A DNA stretch of 64,000 nucleotides from QHXN01 sp035296285 (GTDB lineage: Bacteria > Acidobacteriota > Blastocatellia > Pyrinomonadales > Pyrinomonadaceae), in NCBI GenBank assembly GCA_035296285.1, contig DATHBF010000449.1, positions 11,372 to 75,371 of the forward strand, given 5' to 3'. Positions 1-7,601 of this stretch are shown here, piece by piece. The notes below the pieces were generated by a model that worked only from the letters and a program-made list of their open reading frames with translations, was not told the origin of the DNA and made no database searches. Made by a program: the position numbers and the translations under genes. Numbering within the stretch: the first letter of the stretch is position 1; each line of letters opens with the position of its first letter.

Positions 1-74
1 GACGGCGTCAGGCTGTCGCCGACGACGCCGCGCACCCCGGAGATGCTGATCTTTAGTGTCGGTATGGCGCGCAT
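1..74 (-). CDS. Phosphoglucosamine/phosphomannomutase-family protein, N-terminus only (runs off left edge)
   Basis: Reading leftward from an ATG at 74-72 gives M-R-A-I-P-T-L followed by KISISGVRGVVGDSLTP, the opening beta-strand and loop of alpha-D-phosphohexomutases (GlmM/ManB/Pgm superfamily). It closely matches the N-terminus of the gene at 1061-2407 (KIGISGVRGVVGETFTP), so the two are paralogues on the same strand with only the SMP-30-like gene between them. Only about 24 residues are visible, so catalytic residues cannot be checked and the exact substrate is unknown. The family interconverts hexose 1- and 6-phosphates for cell-wall or polysaccharide precursors. Start choice is inferred from the homologous starting point. 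I see no strong ribosome-binding site. Confidence 0.75.
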   Translation of the reverse strand, partial: MRAIPTLKISISGVRGVVGDSLTP

Positions 75-114
75 CTTAAAAGCCGTGAATCGTGAATCGT
101 GAAAGGCAGCTCTT

Positions 115-1053
115 CTATTTGCGATTCACGGTGCTTGTGCCCTTCACCCCCTTCAGGTCGAGGCGGAAGAGGCCGCCCTTCGTCGTCTTCTCTTCGCCGA
201 GCGCGCCGGTGACGTAGAGCTGGTCCATGCGCGGGCCGCCGAAGGCGACGTTGCTCGTGGTCAGGTTGCCGGCCGCGTAGCTGCGCAAAAGTTTCCCCGA
301 CGGGCTTAAGACCTGCACGCGCCGCATGCCGTAGTGCGCGACGTAGAGGTTGCCGTCGGCGTCGAGGCACATGCCGTCCGGCTCGCTGGCGATCTGCCCG
401 TCGCCCTTCGAGGGGAGGTCGGCGAAGACTTTCATGCCCGCCACTTTGCCCGGCGAGGCGAGCATGTAGACGAGGACGCGGTTGTGATTGCTCTCGCCGA
501 CGAGCAGGGTCTTGCCGTCCGGTCTGAGGACGATGCCGTTCGGGAAGGCCAGCCCGCCGGCGACGAGATGCGTCTCGCCCCGCGCGTCAACGTAGTGGAC
601 CGTGCCGATAGGATTCTCGCGCGAAGAGCCGCCGGGGTCTGTGAAGTAGAAGCCGCCCGCGCCGTCGAGCGTCAGGTCGTTGGGCGCTCGCAAAGGCTTG
701 CCTTCATGCTCGGAGGCCGCCTTGCCGATGACCTTCCCCGAGGCGTCGAGCCTGAGCACCGCACGCTGGCTTCCGTCGCAGACGAGGTGTGTGCCGTCGG
801 CCAGAATCTTGTGGCCGTTCGGCGCGCCCGTCTTCGCCCACGCCTCCGCGACCCCCTCGTGTCGGACGCGGTAGATGGTGCCGTTGTAAACGTCCGAGAC
901 GTAGAGCGCGCCGTCGCGGCCGACGACGACGCCCTCGCTATAGCCGGGGACTTCGACGACCTTGACGGCCTTGACGCCGCCCTCCGGCGGCAGCCCCGCG
1001 CCCGCGTCGGCGGCGAGGATGAGTGCGAGTGCGCAGATAAGTTGTTTCATCAT
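115..1053 (-). CDS. SMP-30/gluconolactonase/LRE-like exported beta-propeller protein
   Basis: The protein has 312 residues with a short hydrophobic signal sequence (about 1-20). Propeller blades follow, with repeated motifs of the type G-x-L-Y-V-S-D, P-N-D-L-x-L-D, F-P-N-G-I-V-L and E-P-D-G-M-x-x-D, as seen in SMP-30/gluconolactonase-like and NHL-type six-bladed propellers. The APNDLTLD and FPNGI segments correspond to metal-site regions of lactonases, but the substrate cannot be deduced. It begins 7 bp after the phosphohexomutase gene at 1061-2407 and is followed by a second mutase start at 74, so the three probably share a transcript. Periplasmic location is inferred from the signal sequence. 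Confidence 0.8.
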   Translation of the reverse strand: MMKQLICALALILAADAGAGLPPEGGVKAVKVVEVPGYSEGVVVGRDGALYVSDVYNGTIYRVRHEGVAEAWAKTGAPNGHKILADGTHLVCDGSQRAVLRLDASGKVIGKAASEHEGKPLRAPNDLTLDGAGGFYFTDPGGSSRENPIGTVHYVDARGETHLVAGGLAFPNGIVLRPDGKTLLVGESNHNRVLVYMLASPGKVAGMKVFADLPSKGDGQIASEPDGMCLDADGNLYVAHYGMRRVQVLSPSGKLLRSYAAGNLTTSNVAFGGPRMDQLYVTGALGEEKTTKGGLFRLDLKGVKGTSTVNRK

Positions 1054-1060
1054 AGTTTCG

Positions 1061-2407
1061 CTACTTCGTCAGCAGGTCGCGCGCCCAGTCGAGCAACTCT
1101 CGCGCGCGCGGCTCGGATTCGGCCTCGGCGATGACGCGGATGAGCGACTCCGTGTTCGACACGCGGACGTGCGCCCAGCCGTCCGGCCACGCGACCTTGA
1201 GGCCGTCCGTCTCGTCGTAGTCGAGGCCGCCCCTCTCAAGCCCGTCGCGCATCCGCTGAAGGAGCGAGTGGATGCGGTCGGGCTCGACCGCGACGTTGTA
1301 CTTAAGCGTGTGGAAGCGGGGCGTCGCCTGCGCCAGCTCCGACAGCGTCTCGCCCGTGCGCGCCAGGTGTTCGAGGATGAGGCCGACCGCCGCCGCGCTG
1401 TCGTGCGTCCACTGCACGCGCGGGACGACGACGCCCCCGCTGCCCTCGCCGCCGACGACGGCCCCGGCCTCGATCATCGCCTCGGAGACGTAAGCCTGCC
1501 CGACCGGCGTGCGGATGACGGTCGCGCCGTGGCGCGCGGCCACTCTCTCGACCGCCGCGCTCGTCGAGACGTTCGTGACGACCGTGCCTACCTCGCGCCG
1601 CAGTTGAATCTCGCAGGCGACGGCGAGCGTCACCTCCTCCGGCAGAATCTCGCCGCCTTCGGTCACCAGCCCCAGCCGCTCGCCGTCGGCGTCGTGCGCG
1701 AAGCCGACGTGGGCGCGGCCGGCGCGGACGACGGCTCGCAGTTGCGCCATCGTCCGCCGGTTGGGCTCGGGCGCGTGCGGGAACGGCGCTCCCGGGTCGT
1801 CGTTGACGGTCAGCACTTCGCAGCCGAGCGCGCCGAGCCAGCGAGGGCTTAGCAGCGAGCACGAGCTGTTGCAGCAGTCCACGGCGACCCTCAAACGGCG
1901 CGCACGAATCGCGTCTACGTCGAAGGCGCGCGAGAGCACGTCGAGGTGGTGCGAGACGGCGTCCTCGCGCGCGACGCCGCTCCGAATATGCCGCCAGGTG
2001 GCCTTGGAGAATTCGCCCTGGTGGTAGATGTCGAGCAGTTCGTCGGCCTGCGCCGCGTTCAGGTAGAGGCCGTCGGCGCGGACGAACTTGAGCGCGTTCC
2101 AGGGCTCGGGGTTGTGGCCCGCCGTGATGGAGATGCCGCCCTCGGCCGCGAGCCACGGGGCGGCGAGCTGCAAAGAGGGCGTCGGGCACACGCCCAGGTC
2201 AACGACCTCGCAGCCGGCCGCGAGCAGGCCCGAGAGGACGGCCGCGTGCACCATCGGCCCCGAGGTGCGCGTGTCGCGGCAGACGAGGATGCGCCCCGCG
2301 TCGAGGTAGGTGCCGAACGCCTGCGCGAACGCCACCGCCAGCTCCGGCGTGAAGGTCTCGCCCACCACCCCGCGCACGCCGCTGATTCCGATTTTGAGCG
2401 AATTCAC
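1061..2407 (-). CDS. Phosphohexomutase-family protein lacking the canonical phosphoserine
   Basis: The protein has 448 residues, full length for the GlmM/ManB superfamily, with a GTG start. Landmarks in order are VRGVVG (11-16), CRDTRTSG (43-50), ITAGHNPEPWNALK (about 94-107), the metal loop DADGER (239-244), the sugar-selection loop GGEGSGG, and a C-terminal phosphate loop RVSNTES. In characterised members the second motif is TASHNP and its Ser carries the catalytic phosphate; here it is Gly (codon GGC). The metal loop ends in Glu instead of Asp, and the final loop has Ser where Pro is usual. It may be a non-catalytic or altered enzyme. The paralogue at the left edge could be the active copy. 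Confidence 0.88.
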   Translation of the reverse strand: MNSLKIGISGVRGVVGETFTPELAVAFAQAFGTYLDAGRILVCRDTRTSGPMVHAAVLSGLLAAGCEVVDLGVCPTPSLQLAAPWLAAEGGISITAGHNPEPWNALKFVRADGLYLNAAQADELLDIYHQGEFSKATWRHIRSGVAREDAVSHHLDVLSRAFDVDAIRARRLRVAVDCCNSSCSLLSPRWLGALGCEVLTVNDDPGAPFPHAPEPNRRTMAQLRAVVRAGRAHVGFAHDADGERLGLVTEGGEILPEEVTLAVACEIQLRREVGTVVTNVSTSAAVERVAARHGATVIRTPVGQAYVSEAMIEAGAVVGGEGSGGVVVPRVQWTHDSAAAVGLILEHLARTGETLSELAQATPRFHTLKYNVAVEPDRIHSLLQRMRDGLERGGLDYDETDGLKVAWPDGWAHVRVSNTESLIRVIAEAESEPRARELLDWARDLLTK

Positions 2408-2557
2408 TAACGCTAACTTTTACCGGCGTTAATTTGGTAACCTCAAGTATGACACCGTAACTTACGCCGTGCGCGCGCGCGCGCGGGCGAAACTCCCGAA
2501 TCTCCGGAGAGACTTACAGACGATTCACACCACCCGCCCGCTACGGCCGAGGAACAC

Positions 2558-4690
2558 ATGAGAGCGAGAATCCGCCTAGCCTTTATCCTGCTCCTGATAT
2601 GCGCATCCAACGTCTTCGCCCAGAGCGCGGCCGCGACGCCGCGCCACAACCTGATGCCGGTGCCCGCCTCCGTGCGGTTTAACGACGGCCGGCTCGGTGT
2701 CGGCAAATCCTTCAACGTCGCCGCCCGCGGGCACACGGACGAGCGCCTCCGGGCCGCGGTCGAGAGGTTCCTGCGACGCCTCGAAGGCCGCACCGTGATG
2801 GAGCTGCGGCGCGGCCTCGCGGCGGACGCGGGCGCGGCGTCTCTCGTCATCGAGGCGGCCGGGCCGGGCCGCGCCGTCCCCGCGGTCGAGGAGGACGAGT
2901 CTTACGCGCTCGAAGTTACGGACAAGCAGGCCGTGCTCAAAGCGCCGACCGTGGTGGGCGCGATGCGCGGGCTTGAGACCTTCCTGCAACTGCTCGACGG
3001 CGACCGCGGAGGCTACTTCGTCCCGGCCGTGTCCATTCAGGACCGGCCCCGCTTCCCCTGGCGCGGGCTGATGTTAGACGTGGCCCGGCACTACCAGCCG
3101 ATGGAGGTCATCAAGCGCAACCTCGACGCGATGGCCGCCGTCAAGCTGAACGTCCTGCACTGGCATTTGACGGAGGACCAGGGCTTCCGCATCGAGAGCA
3201 AGAAGTTCCCCCGCCTGCACACGCTCGGCTCCGACGGTCAGTTCTACACGCAGGAGGAGGCGCGCGAGATTATCAGTTACGCGCGCGAACGCGGCATCCG
3301 AGTCGTGCCCGAGTTCGACATGCCGGGCCACGCGACCAGTTGGCTCGTCGGCCACCCCGAGCTGGGGAGCGCGCCCGGCCCCTACACCATCGAGCGCGGG
3401 GCGGGCATCTTCGAGCCGTCCTTAGACCCCACGCGCGAAGAGGTCTACAAGTTCCTCGACACCTTCTTAGGCGAGATGGCCGCGCTCTTCCCCGACGCCT
3501 ACCTGCACATCGGCGGCGACGAGAACGAGGGCAAGCAGTGGGACCGCAACCCGAAGATTCAAGCCTTCATGAAGGAGAAAGGCATCAAGGACAACCACGC
3601 GCTACAGGGCTACTTCAACCGGCGCGTGCTCGCCATCCTCAAAAAGCACGGCAAGGTCATGATGGGCTGGGACGAGATTTTCCAGCCCGACCTGCCCAAC
3701 GAAGTCGTCATCCATTCGTGGCGCGGCACGGCGGCGCTGGCCGAGGCCGCACGCCGCGGCTACAAGAGCGTCCTCTCGAACGGCTACTACATAGACCTCA
3801 TCTTCCCCACGCACCAGCACTACGCGAATGATCCCATCCCGGCCGACTCGGCGCTCAAGCCCGAGGAGGCGGCGCGCGTCCTCGGCGGCGAGGCGACGAT
3901 GTGGAGCGAGTGGGTCACGCCCGAGACGATAGACTCGCGCATCTGGCCGCGCACGGCCGCGATAGCCGAACGCCTCTGGTCGCCGCGCGACGTGCGAGAC
4001 GTGGACGACATGTACCGCCGCCTCTCGGTCGTCAGCGTGCGGCTCGAAGAGCTGGGCCTCACGCACGAGAAGAATCAGGCGATGATGCTCAGGCGGCTGG
4101 CCGGCGGGCGCGACACCGCGCCGCTCCAGACGCTCGTCTCCGTCGTCGAGCCCGTCAAGGAGTACAGGCGCTACCAGCAGCGCCCGCAGACGATGCTCTC
4201 GCCGCTGACGGGCCTCATCGACGCCGCGCGCCCCGACAGCGACGCCGCTCGCCGCTTCGCCTCGCAGGTTGACGCGCTCCTCTCCGACGCGCCGCGCTTC
4301 GAGGCCCACTCGATGCAACTCCGCAACACGCTCACGCAGTGGCGCAACGCCGGCCCCGAGCTGGAGGTTCTGCTCGACCGCTCGCCCGGGCTGCACGAGG
4401 CCCGGCCGCTCGCAAAGGATTTGGCCGAGCTGGGGACGGCCGGGCTGGAGGCTTTGTCCTACCTCTCGCGCGGAGTCGCGCCCTCGGCCGAGTGGCGCGA
4501 CGCCCGACTCGCCGCCCTCGATGCGGCCGCGAAGCCCAAAGCCGCGCTTGAGTTCGCGGTCGTCCCCGCGGTCAGGCAGCTCGTCGTCGCCGCCTACGAA
4601 CAGCCGCGGCTCAGTCGCCAGACGCCGGCCGAGTGGAAGTCGCAGGTCAAACAGCTTTCCGCGCCCGCGTCGAAGCCGCCCGGCCGATAG
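2558..4690 (+). CDS. Exported beta-N-acetylhexosaminidase, glycoside hydrolase family 20
   Basis: The protein has 710 residues with a signal sequence ending near residue 21 (VFAQ). A GH20 N-terminal domain (MPVPASVRF, ESYALEV) leads into the catalytic barrel with RGLMLDVARHYQP, LHWHLTEDQGFR, PEFDMPGH and HIGGDE at about 316-321. The Asp-Glu pair of that last motif is the substrate-assisted catalytic dyad. WDEI and the EWVTPETID region follow. It removes terminal GlcNAc/GalNAc from chitin, peptidoglycan or glycan fragments in the periplasm or outside the cell. The roughly 200-residue C-terminal alpha-helical extension is typical of Bacteroidetes/Acidobacteria versions. It is divergent from the mutase gene, with a 150-bp shared promoter region. 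Confidence 0.95.
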   Translation: MRARIRLAFILLLICASNVFAQSAAATPRHNLMPVPASVRFNDGRLGVGKSFNVAARGHTDERLRAAVERFLRRLEGRTVMELRRGLAADAGAASLVIEAAGPGRAVPAVEEDESYALEVTDKQAVLKAPTVVGAMRGLETFLQLLDGDRGGYFVPAVSIQDRPRFPWRGLMLDVARHYQPMEVIKRNLDAMAAVKLNVLHWHLTEDQGFRIESKKFPRLHTLGSDGQFYTQEEAREIISYARERGIRVVPEFDMPGHATSWLVGHPELGSAPGPYTIERGAGIFEPSLDPTREEVYKFLDTFLGEMAALFPDAYLHIGGDENEGKQWDRNPKIQAFMKEKGIKDNHALQGYFNRRVLAILKKHGKVMMGWDEIFQPDLPNEVVIHSWRGTAALAEAARRGYKSVLSNGYYIDLIFPTHQHYANDPIPADSALKPEEAARVLGGEATMWSEWVTPETIDSRIWPRTAAIAERLWSPRDVRDVDDMYRRLSVVSVRLEELGLTHEKNQAMMLRRLAGGRDTAPLQTLVSVVEPVKEYRRYQQRPQTMLSPLTGLIDAARPDSDAARRFASQVDALLSDAPRFEAHSMQLRNTLTQWRNAGPELEVLLDRSPGLHEARPLAKDLAELGTAGLEALSYLSRGVAPSAEWRDARLAALDAAAKPKAALEFAVVPAVRQLVVAAYEQPRLSRQTPAEWKSQVKQLSAPASKPPGR

Positions 4691-4699
4691 GAGATAGTT

Positions 4700-5884
4700 T
4701 CAGGGGGCAGGCGGGGGCGCGGCGGTGTCGTCGTCGCCGGCCTGCGTCTTGCCCTCGCCCTTGAGCTTCTCGACGATGCGCATCTCTTCGCGCGCGCGCT
4801 CCGGCTCCTTAAGCCGCGCGTAGAGCAGGGCGAGGTTGTAGTGGGCCTTCGGGTCTTCGGGGCTCAGCTTGACGCCGGCTTCGAGCGCCGCCCGCGCCCG
4901 CCCGTAATCCTTCAACTTCAGGTAGGTGGCCCCGAGCGCGACGTGCGCGTGCGAGTAGGTCGGGGCCAGTCGGATCGACTTCCCGAAAAGTTCCACCGCG
5001 CGCGAGTCGTCGCCCTCGCCCTGTGCGATGAGGCCGAGGTAGTAGAAGGCTTCGGGCGTGCCGGCGTTGGCGCGGACGCTCTTCTCAAGCCACCCGCGGG
5101 CCTCCGCGTGGCGCTTCTGTTTGAGCAGCACGTAGCCGAGGTGAAGCTGGCCCTGCACGTCGTCGGGGCGGAGCTTAAGGAATTGGCGGAAGGACTGTTC
5201 GGCCTCGTCGAGACCGGTTCGCGGTTGCCCGAGCCACGCCGAGCCGAGCGCGAAGTGGTACGAAGGCTCGCCGGGGTTGAGTCCGACGGCGCTTTGAAAC
5301 GCCGACACGGCCGCGCGCGCGTCGCCTTTCTTCAGGCGCGCTTCGCCGAGCACGGCGAAGAGCGGGGCCGAAGCGGCCGGCGTCCCCTTCAGGCTTTCGG
5401 CGAGGGCGACGCACTCGTCGAGGCGGCCCACCTTGAGCAGCAGCCACGCGAGCCTGTGCCCCGCCTCCGCGTTCGCCGGCTCGCGCCGCAGCACCTCCCT
5501 CAACTCCGCGGCCGCCCTCTCCGGCTCGCGCTTGAGCAGGTGGAGGTGGGCCAGGTTCATGCGCGCGCCCGTCAGCCCCTCGTCGCCGCGGACGGCGCGC
5601 TTGAAGAGCGACTCGGCCTCGTCGAGCCGCCCCTGCTGCGCGCGGATGGCGCCGAGCAGGTTGAGCGCCGCCGCGTCTTCCGGCGCGGCCTTCAGGACCA
5701 CGTTCAACTGCCGCTCGGCCTCTTCGAGCCGCCCGCCGCCGATGAGCGACGCGGCGCGCTCAAGTCTCCCCACCCGTTCACCCGACTGCGCCCACGCGCC
5801 CGCCGCGGCCGCGAACGCGACACAGACGAGCGCGAGCGCCCTCAACGACAAGCGGGCGGCAGATTTGAGCGGAGAACTTTGCAC
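4700..5884 (-). CDS. Exported tetratricopeptide-repeat protein
   Basis: The protein has 394 residues: a hydrophobic signal region at about 12-32 ending in AWAQ, followed by about nine TPR units (for example DAAALNLLGAIRAQQGRLDEAESLFKRA-type helices). The C-terminus is Pro/Ala-rich and low complexity. It probably acts as a periplasmic scaffold. It is the last gene of a minus-strand run with the CRTAC1 gene (25 bp upstream) and a second, larger TPR gene, so all three are likely co-transcribed. No enzymatic motif is present. In Acidobacteria, TPR plus CRTAC1/UnbV genes often accompany Oar-like TonB receptors, but their joint function is not established. Confidence 0.85.
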   Translation of the reverse strand: MQSSPLKSAARLSLRALALVCVAFAAAAGAWAQSGERVGRLERAASLIGGGRLEEAERQLNVVLKAAPEDAAALNLLGAIRAQQGRLDEAESLFKRAVRGDEGLTGARMNLAHLHLLKREPERAAAELREVLRREPANAEAGHRLAWLLLKVGRLDECVALAESLKGTPAASAPLFAVLGEARLKKGDARAAVSAFQSAVGLNPGEPSYHFALGSAWLGQPRTGLDEAEQSFRQFLKLRPDDVQGQLHLGYVLLKQKRHAEARGWLEKSVRANAGTPEAFYYLGLIAQGEGDDSRAVELFGKSIRLAPTYSHAHVALGATYLKLKDYGRARAALEAGVKLSPEDPKAHYNLALLYARLKEPERAREEMRIVEKLKGEGKTQAGDDDTAAPPPAP

Positions 5885-5909
5885 GGCCTTGCCTCTTGTA
5901 ACTTCCCGC

Positions 5910-7601
5910 CTACCGCTTTTGCGCGGCCCTTAAATCCTTCTGCCCGACGATTCCCTGGCCTTCCTTGACGGTGATAAGGCTGTTCACCTTCGCGTTGGTG
6001 ATTCTATCGACCGCGCCGCCCGGCCAGCGGACTTCTATCAGGTCAACCTTCGTCCGCTTCTCCAACCCGAAGTGCAGCCGCAGGTCGCTCTGCGAGATGT
6101 AGCTGTCGCCGCTGCGGACTTCGTCCTTCTGCACGAGGTCGCCGGAGACGACCTTCACGCGCGCCCCGACGCCCCCTCGGTTGCTCTTGACGCCGACGGT
6201 CTTGACGAGGACGGAGTTGTTTAAGTTTCCGCCGTCGTTGCGAAGCAACTGGGCCGCGCCGCCGAGGTTGTTGACGACGAGGTCAACGTCGCCGTCGTTG
6301 TCCATGTCGCCGAAGCCGACGCCGCGCGCCGCGCGCCTCTCGGCGAAGGGCGGGCCGAGTTGTTCGGCCGTCTCGTTGAAGGTGCCGTCGCGGTTATTGC
6401 GGTGGACGAAGTTGCGCTGGAGGAAGGTCTTGATCTGCGGGTAGACGTGGCCGTTGCCAACGAACAGGTCAACCCACCCGTCAGAGTCGTAGTCGAAGAA
6501 CTTCGTGCCCCACCCGACGTAAGGCAGGCTCACCGCCGCGACCTTCGCCGCGTAGGACACGTCGGAGAAGGTGTTGCGGCCCTCGTTGCGGTAGAGCGTG
6601 TTGTAGTCGTCGTCGAAGTTGGTGACGAAGAGGTCGAGGCGGCCGTCGTGGTCGTAGTCGGCGACGGTCACGCCCATCGACCCCTGGGCCGCGCCGTTCT
6701 CGCTGAGCGCCGTGCCCGAGAGAAAACCGATGTCCTTGAAGGTGCCGTCGCCGTTGTTCTTATATAGGAAGTTCGGCGTCGAGTCGTTGGCGACGAAGAT
6801 GTCGGTCAGGCCGTCCTCGTCGAAGTCGCTGCTGATGACGCCCATGCCGTAGTAGCCGTTGGGGTCCGAGACGCCGGCCCGCTTCGACACGTCGGCGAAG
6901 GTGCCGTCGCCGTTGTTGCGGTAGAGCGAGTCGCCGTCGCCGGGCAGGCCGCGCGGTCCGCACTGCACGGCGACGCCCTTGAACTGGCAGGTCTTATCTT
7001 TGCCGAACTCGGGCAGGTTGTCGAAGTCGAACGAAACGTAGTTGGCGACGAACAGGTCGAGCCACCCGTCGTTGTCGTAATCGACGAACGACGCGCCGGC
7101 CGACCAGCGCGGGTCCGGGACGCCCGCCCGCTGCGTCACGTCCGTGAATGTCCCGTCGCCGTTATTCTTGAGCAGGTGGTTCGGCCCGACGCAGGTGACG
7201 TAGAGGTCGTCGAAGCCGTCGTTGTTGTAGTCGCCGACGGCCGCGCCCATGCCCCAGCCGATGTCGCCGACGCCGGCCTTGTCCGTCACGTCCTCGAACT
7301 TCCAGTCGCCGCGGTTGCGGTAGAGCACGCTCCGGGTCTTCCCCTTCGTCTTCACCAGCTCGACGGTGAGCGAGTTGACGAGGTAGATGTCGAGCTGCCC
7401 GTCGTTGTCGTAGTCGAGGAGCGCGACGCCGCCGCTCATGGACTCGACGATGTAACGCTTCTCCGGCGTGGAGACGTGGCGGAACGAGACGCCCGCCGGC
7501 CCGGCCACGTCCGTGAAGCGGGGGCCGACCGATTGGCCGGCGGCGGGCTGACGCGCGAAGAGCAACAGGACGACGAGCGCCGCGAGCAAACCCGGCCTCA
7601 T
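5910..7601 (-). CDS. CRTAC1-family protein: FG-GAP/VCBS beta-propeller with ASPIC/UnbV C-terminal domain
   Basis: The protein has 563 residues and a signal peptide at about 1-22. It contains at least seven repeats with Ca-binding Asp clusters (DYDNDGQLDIYLVN, DYNNDGFDDLYVT, DYDHDGRLDLFVTN, DMDNDGDVDLVVNN), the integrin-alpha-like FG-GAP/VCBS signature. The last 90 residues (GVGARVKV ... LRLHFGLEKRTKVDLIEVRWPGG) are the ASPIC/UnbV domain. It is an exported Ca-dependent propeller of unknown ligand. Its ATG overlaps the stop of the preceding TPR gene in an ATGA, implying translational coupling. Confidence 0.92.
   Translation of the reverse strand: MRPGLLAALVVLLLFARQPAAGQSVGPRFTDVAGPAGVSFRHVSTPEKRYIVESMSGGVALLDYDNDGQLDIYLVNSLTVELVKTKGKTRSVLYRNRGDWKFEDVTDKAGVGDIGWGMGAAVGDYNNDGFDDLYVTCVGPNHLLKNNGDGTFTDVTQRAGVPDPRWSAGASFVDYDNDGWLDLFVANYVSFDFDNLPEFGKDKTCQFKGVAVQCGPRGLPGDGDSLYRNNGDGTFADVSKRAGVSDPNGYYGMGVISSDFDEDGLTDIFVANDSTPNFLYKNNGDGTFKDIGFLSGTALSENGAAQGSMGVTVADYDHDGRLDLFVTNFDDDYNTLYRNEGRNTFSDVSYAAKVAAVSLPYVGWGTKFFDYDSDGWVDLFVGNGHVYPQIKTFLQRNFVHRNNRDGTFNETAEQLGPPFAERRAARGVGFGDMDNDGDVDLVVNNLGGAAQLLRNDGGNLNNSVLVKTVGVKSNRGGVGARVKVVSGDLVQKDEVRSGDSYISQSDLRLHFGLEKRTKVDLIEVRWPGGAVDRITNAKVNSLITVKEGQGIVGQKDLRAAQKR

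Noticed and set aside
2468..2486. GCGCGC dinucleotide run near 2470
   Set aside because: Simple sequence in a GC-rich promoter region; no evidence for function.
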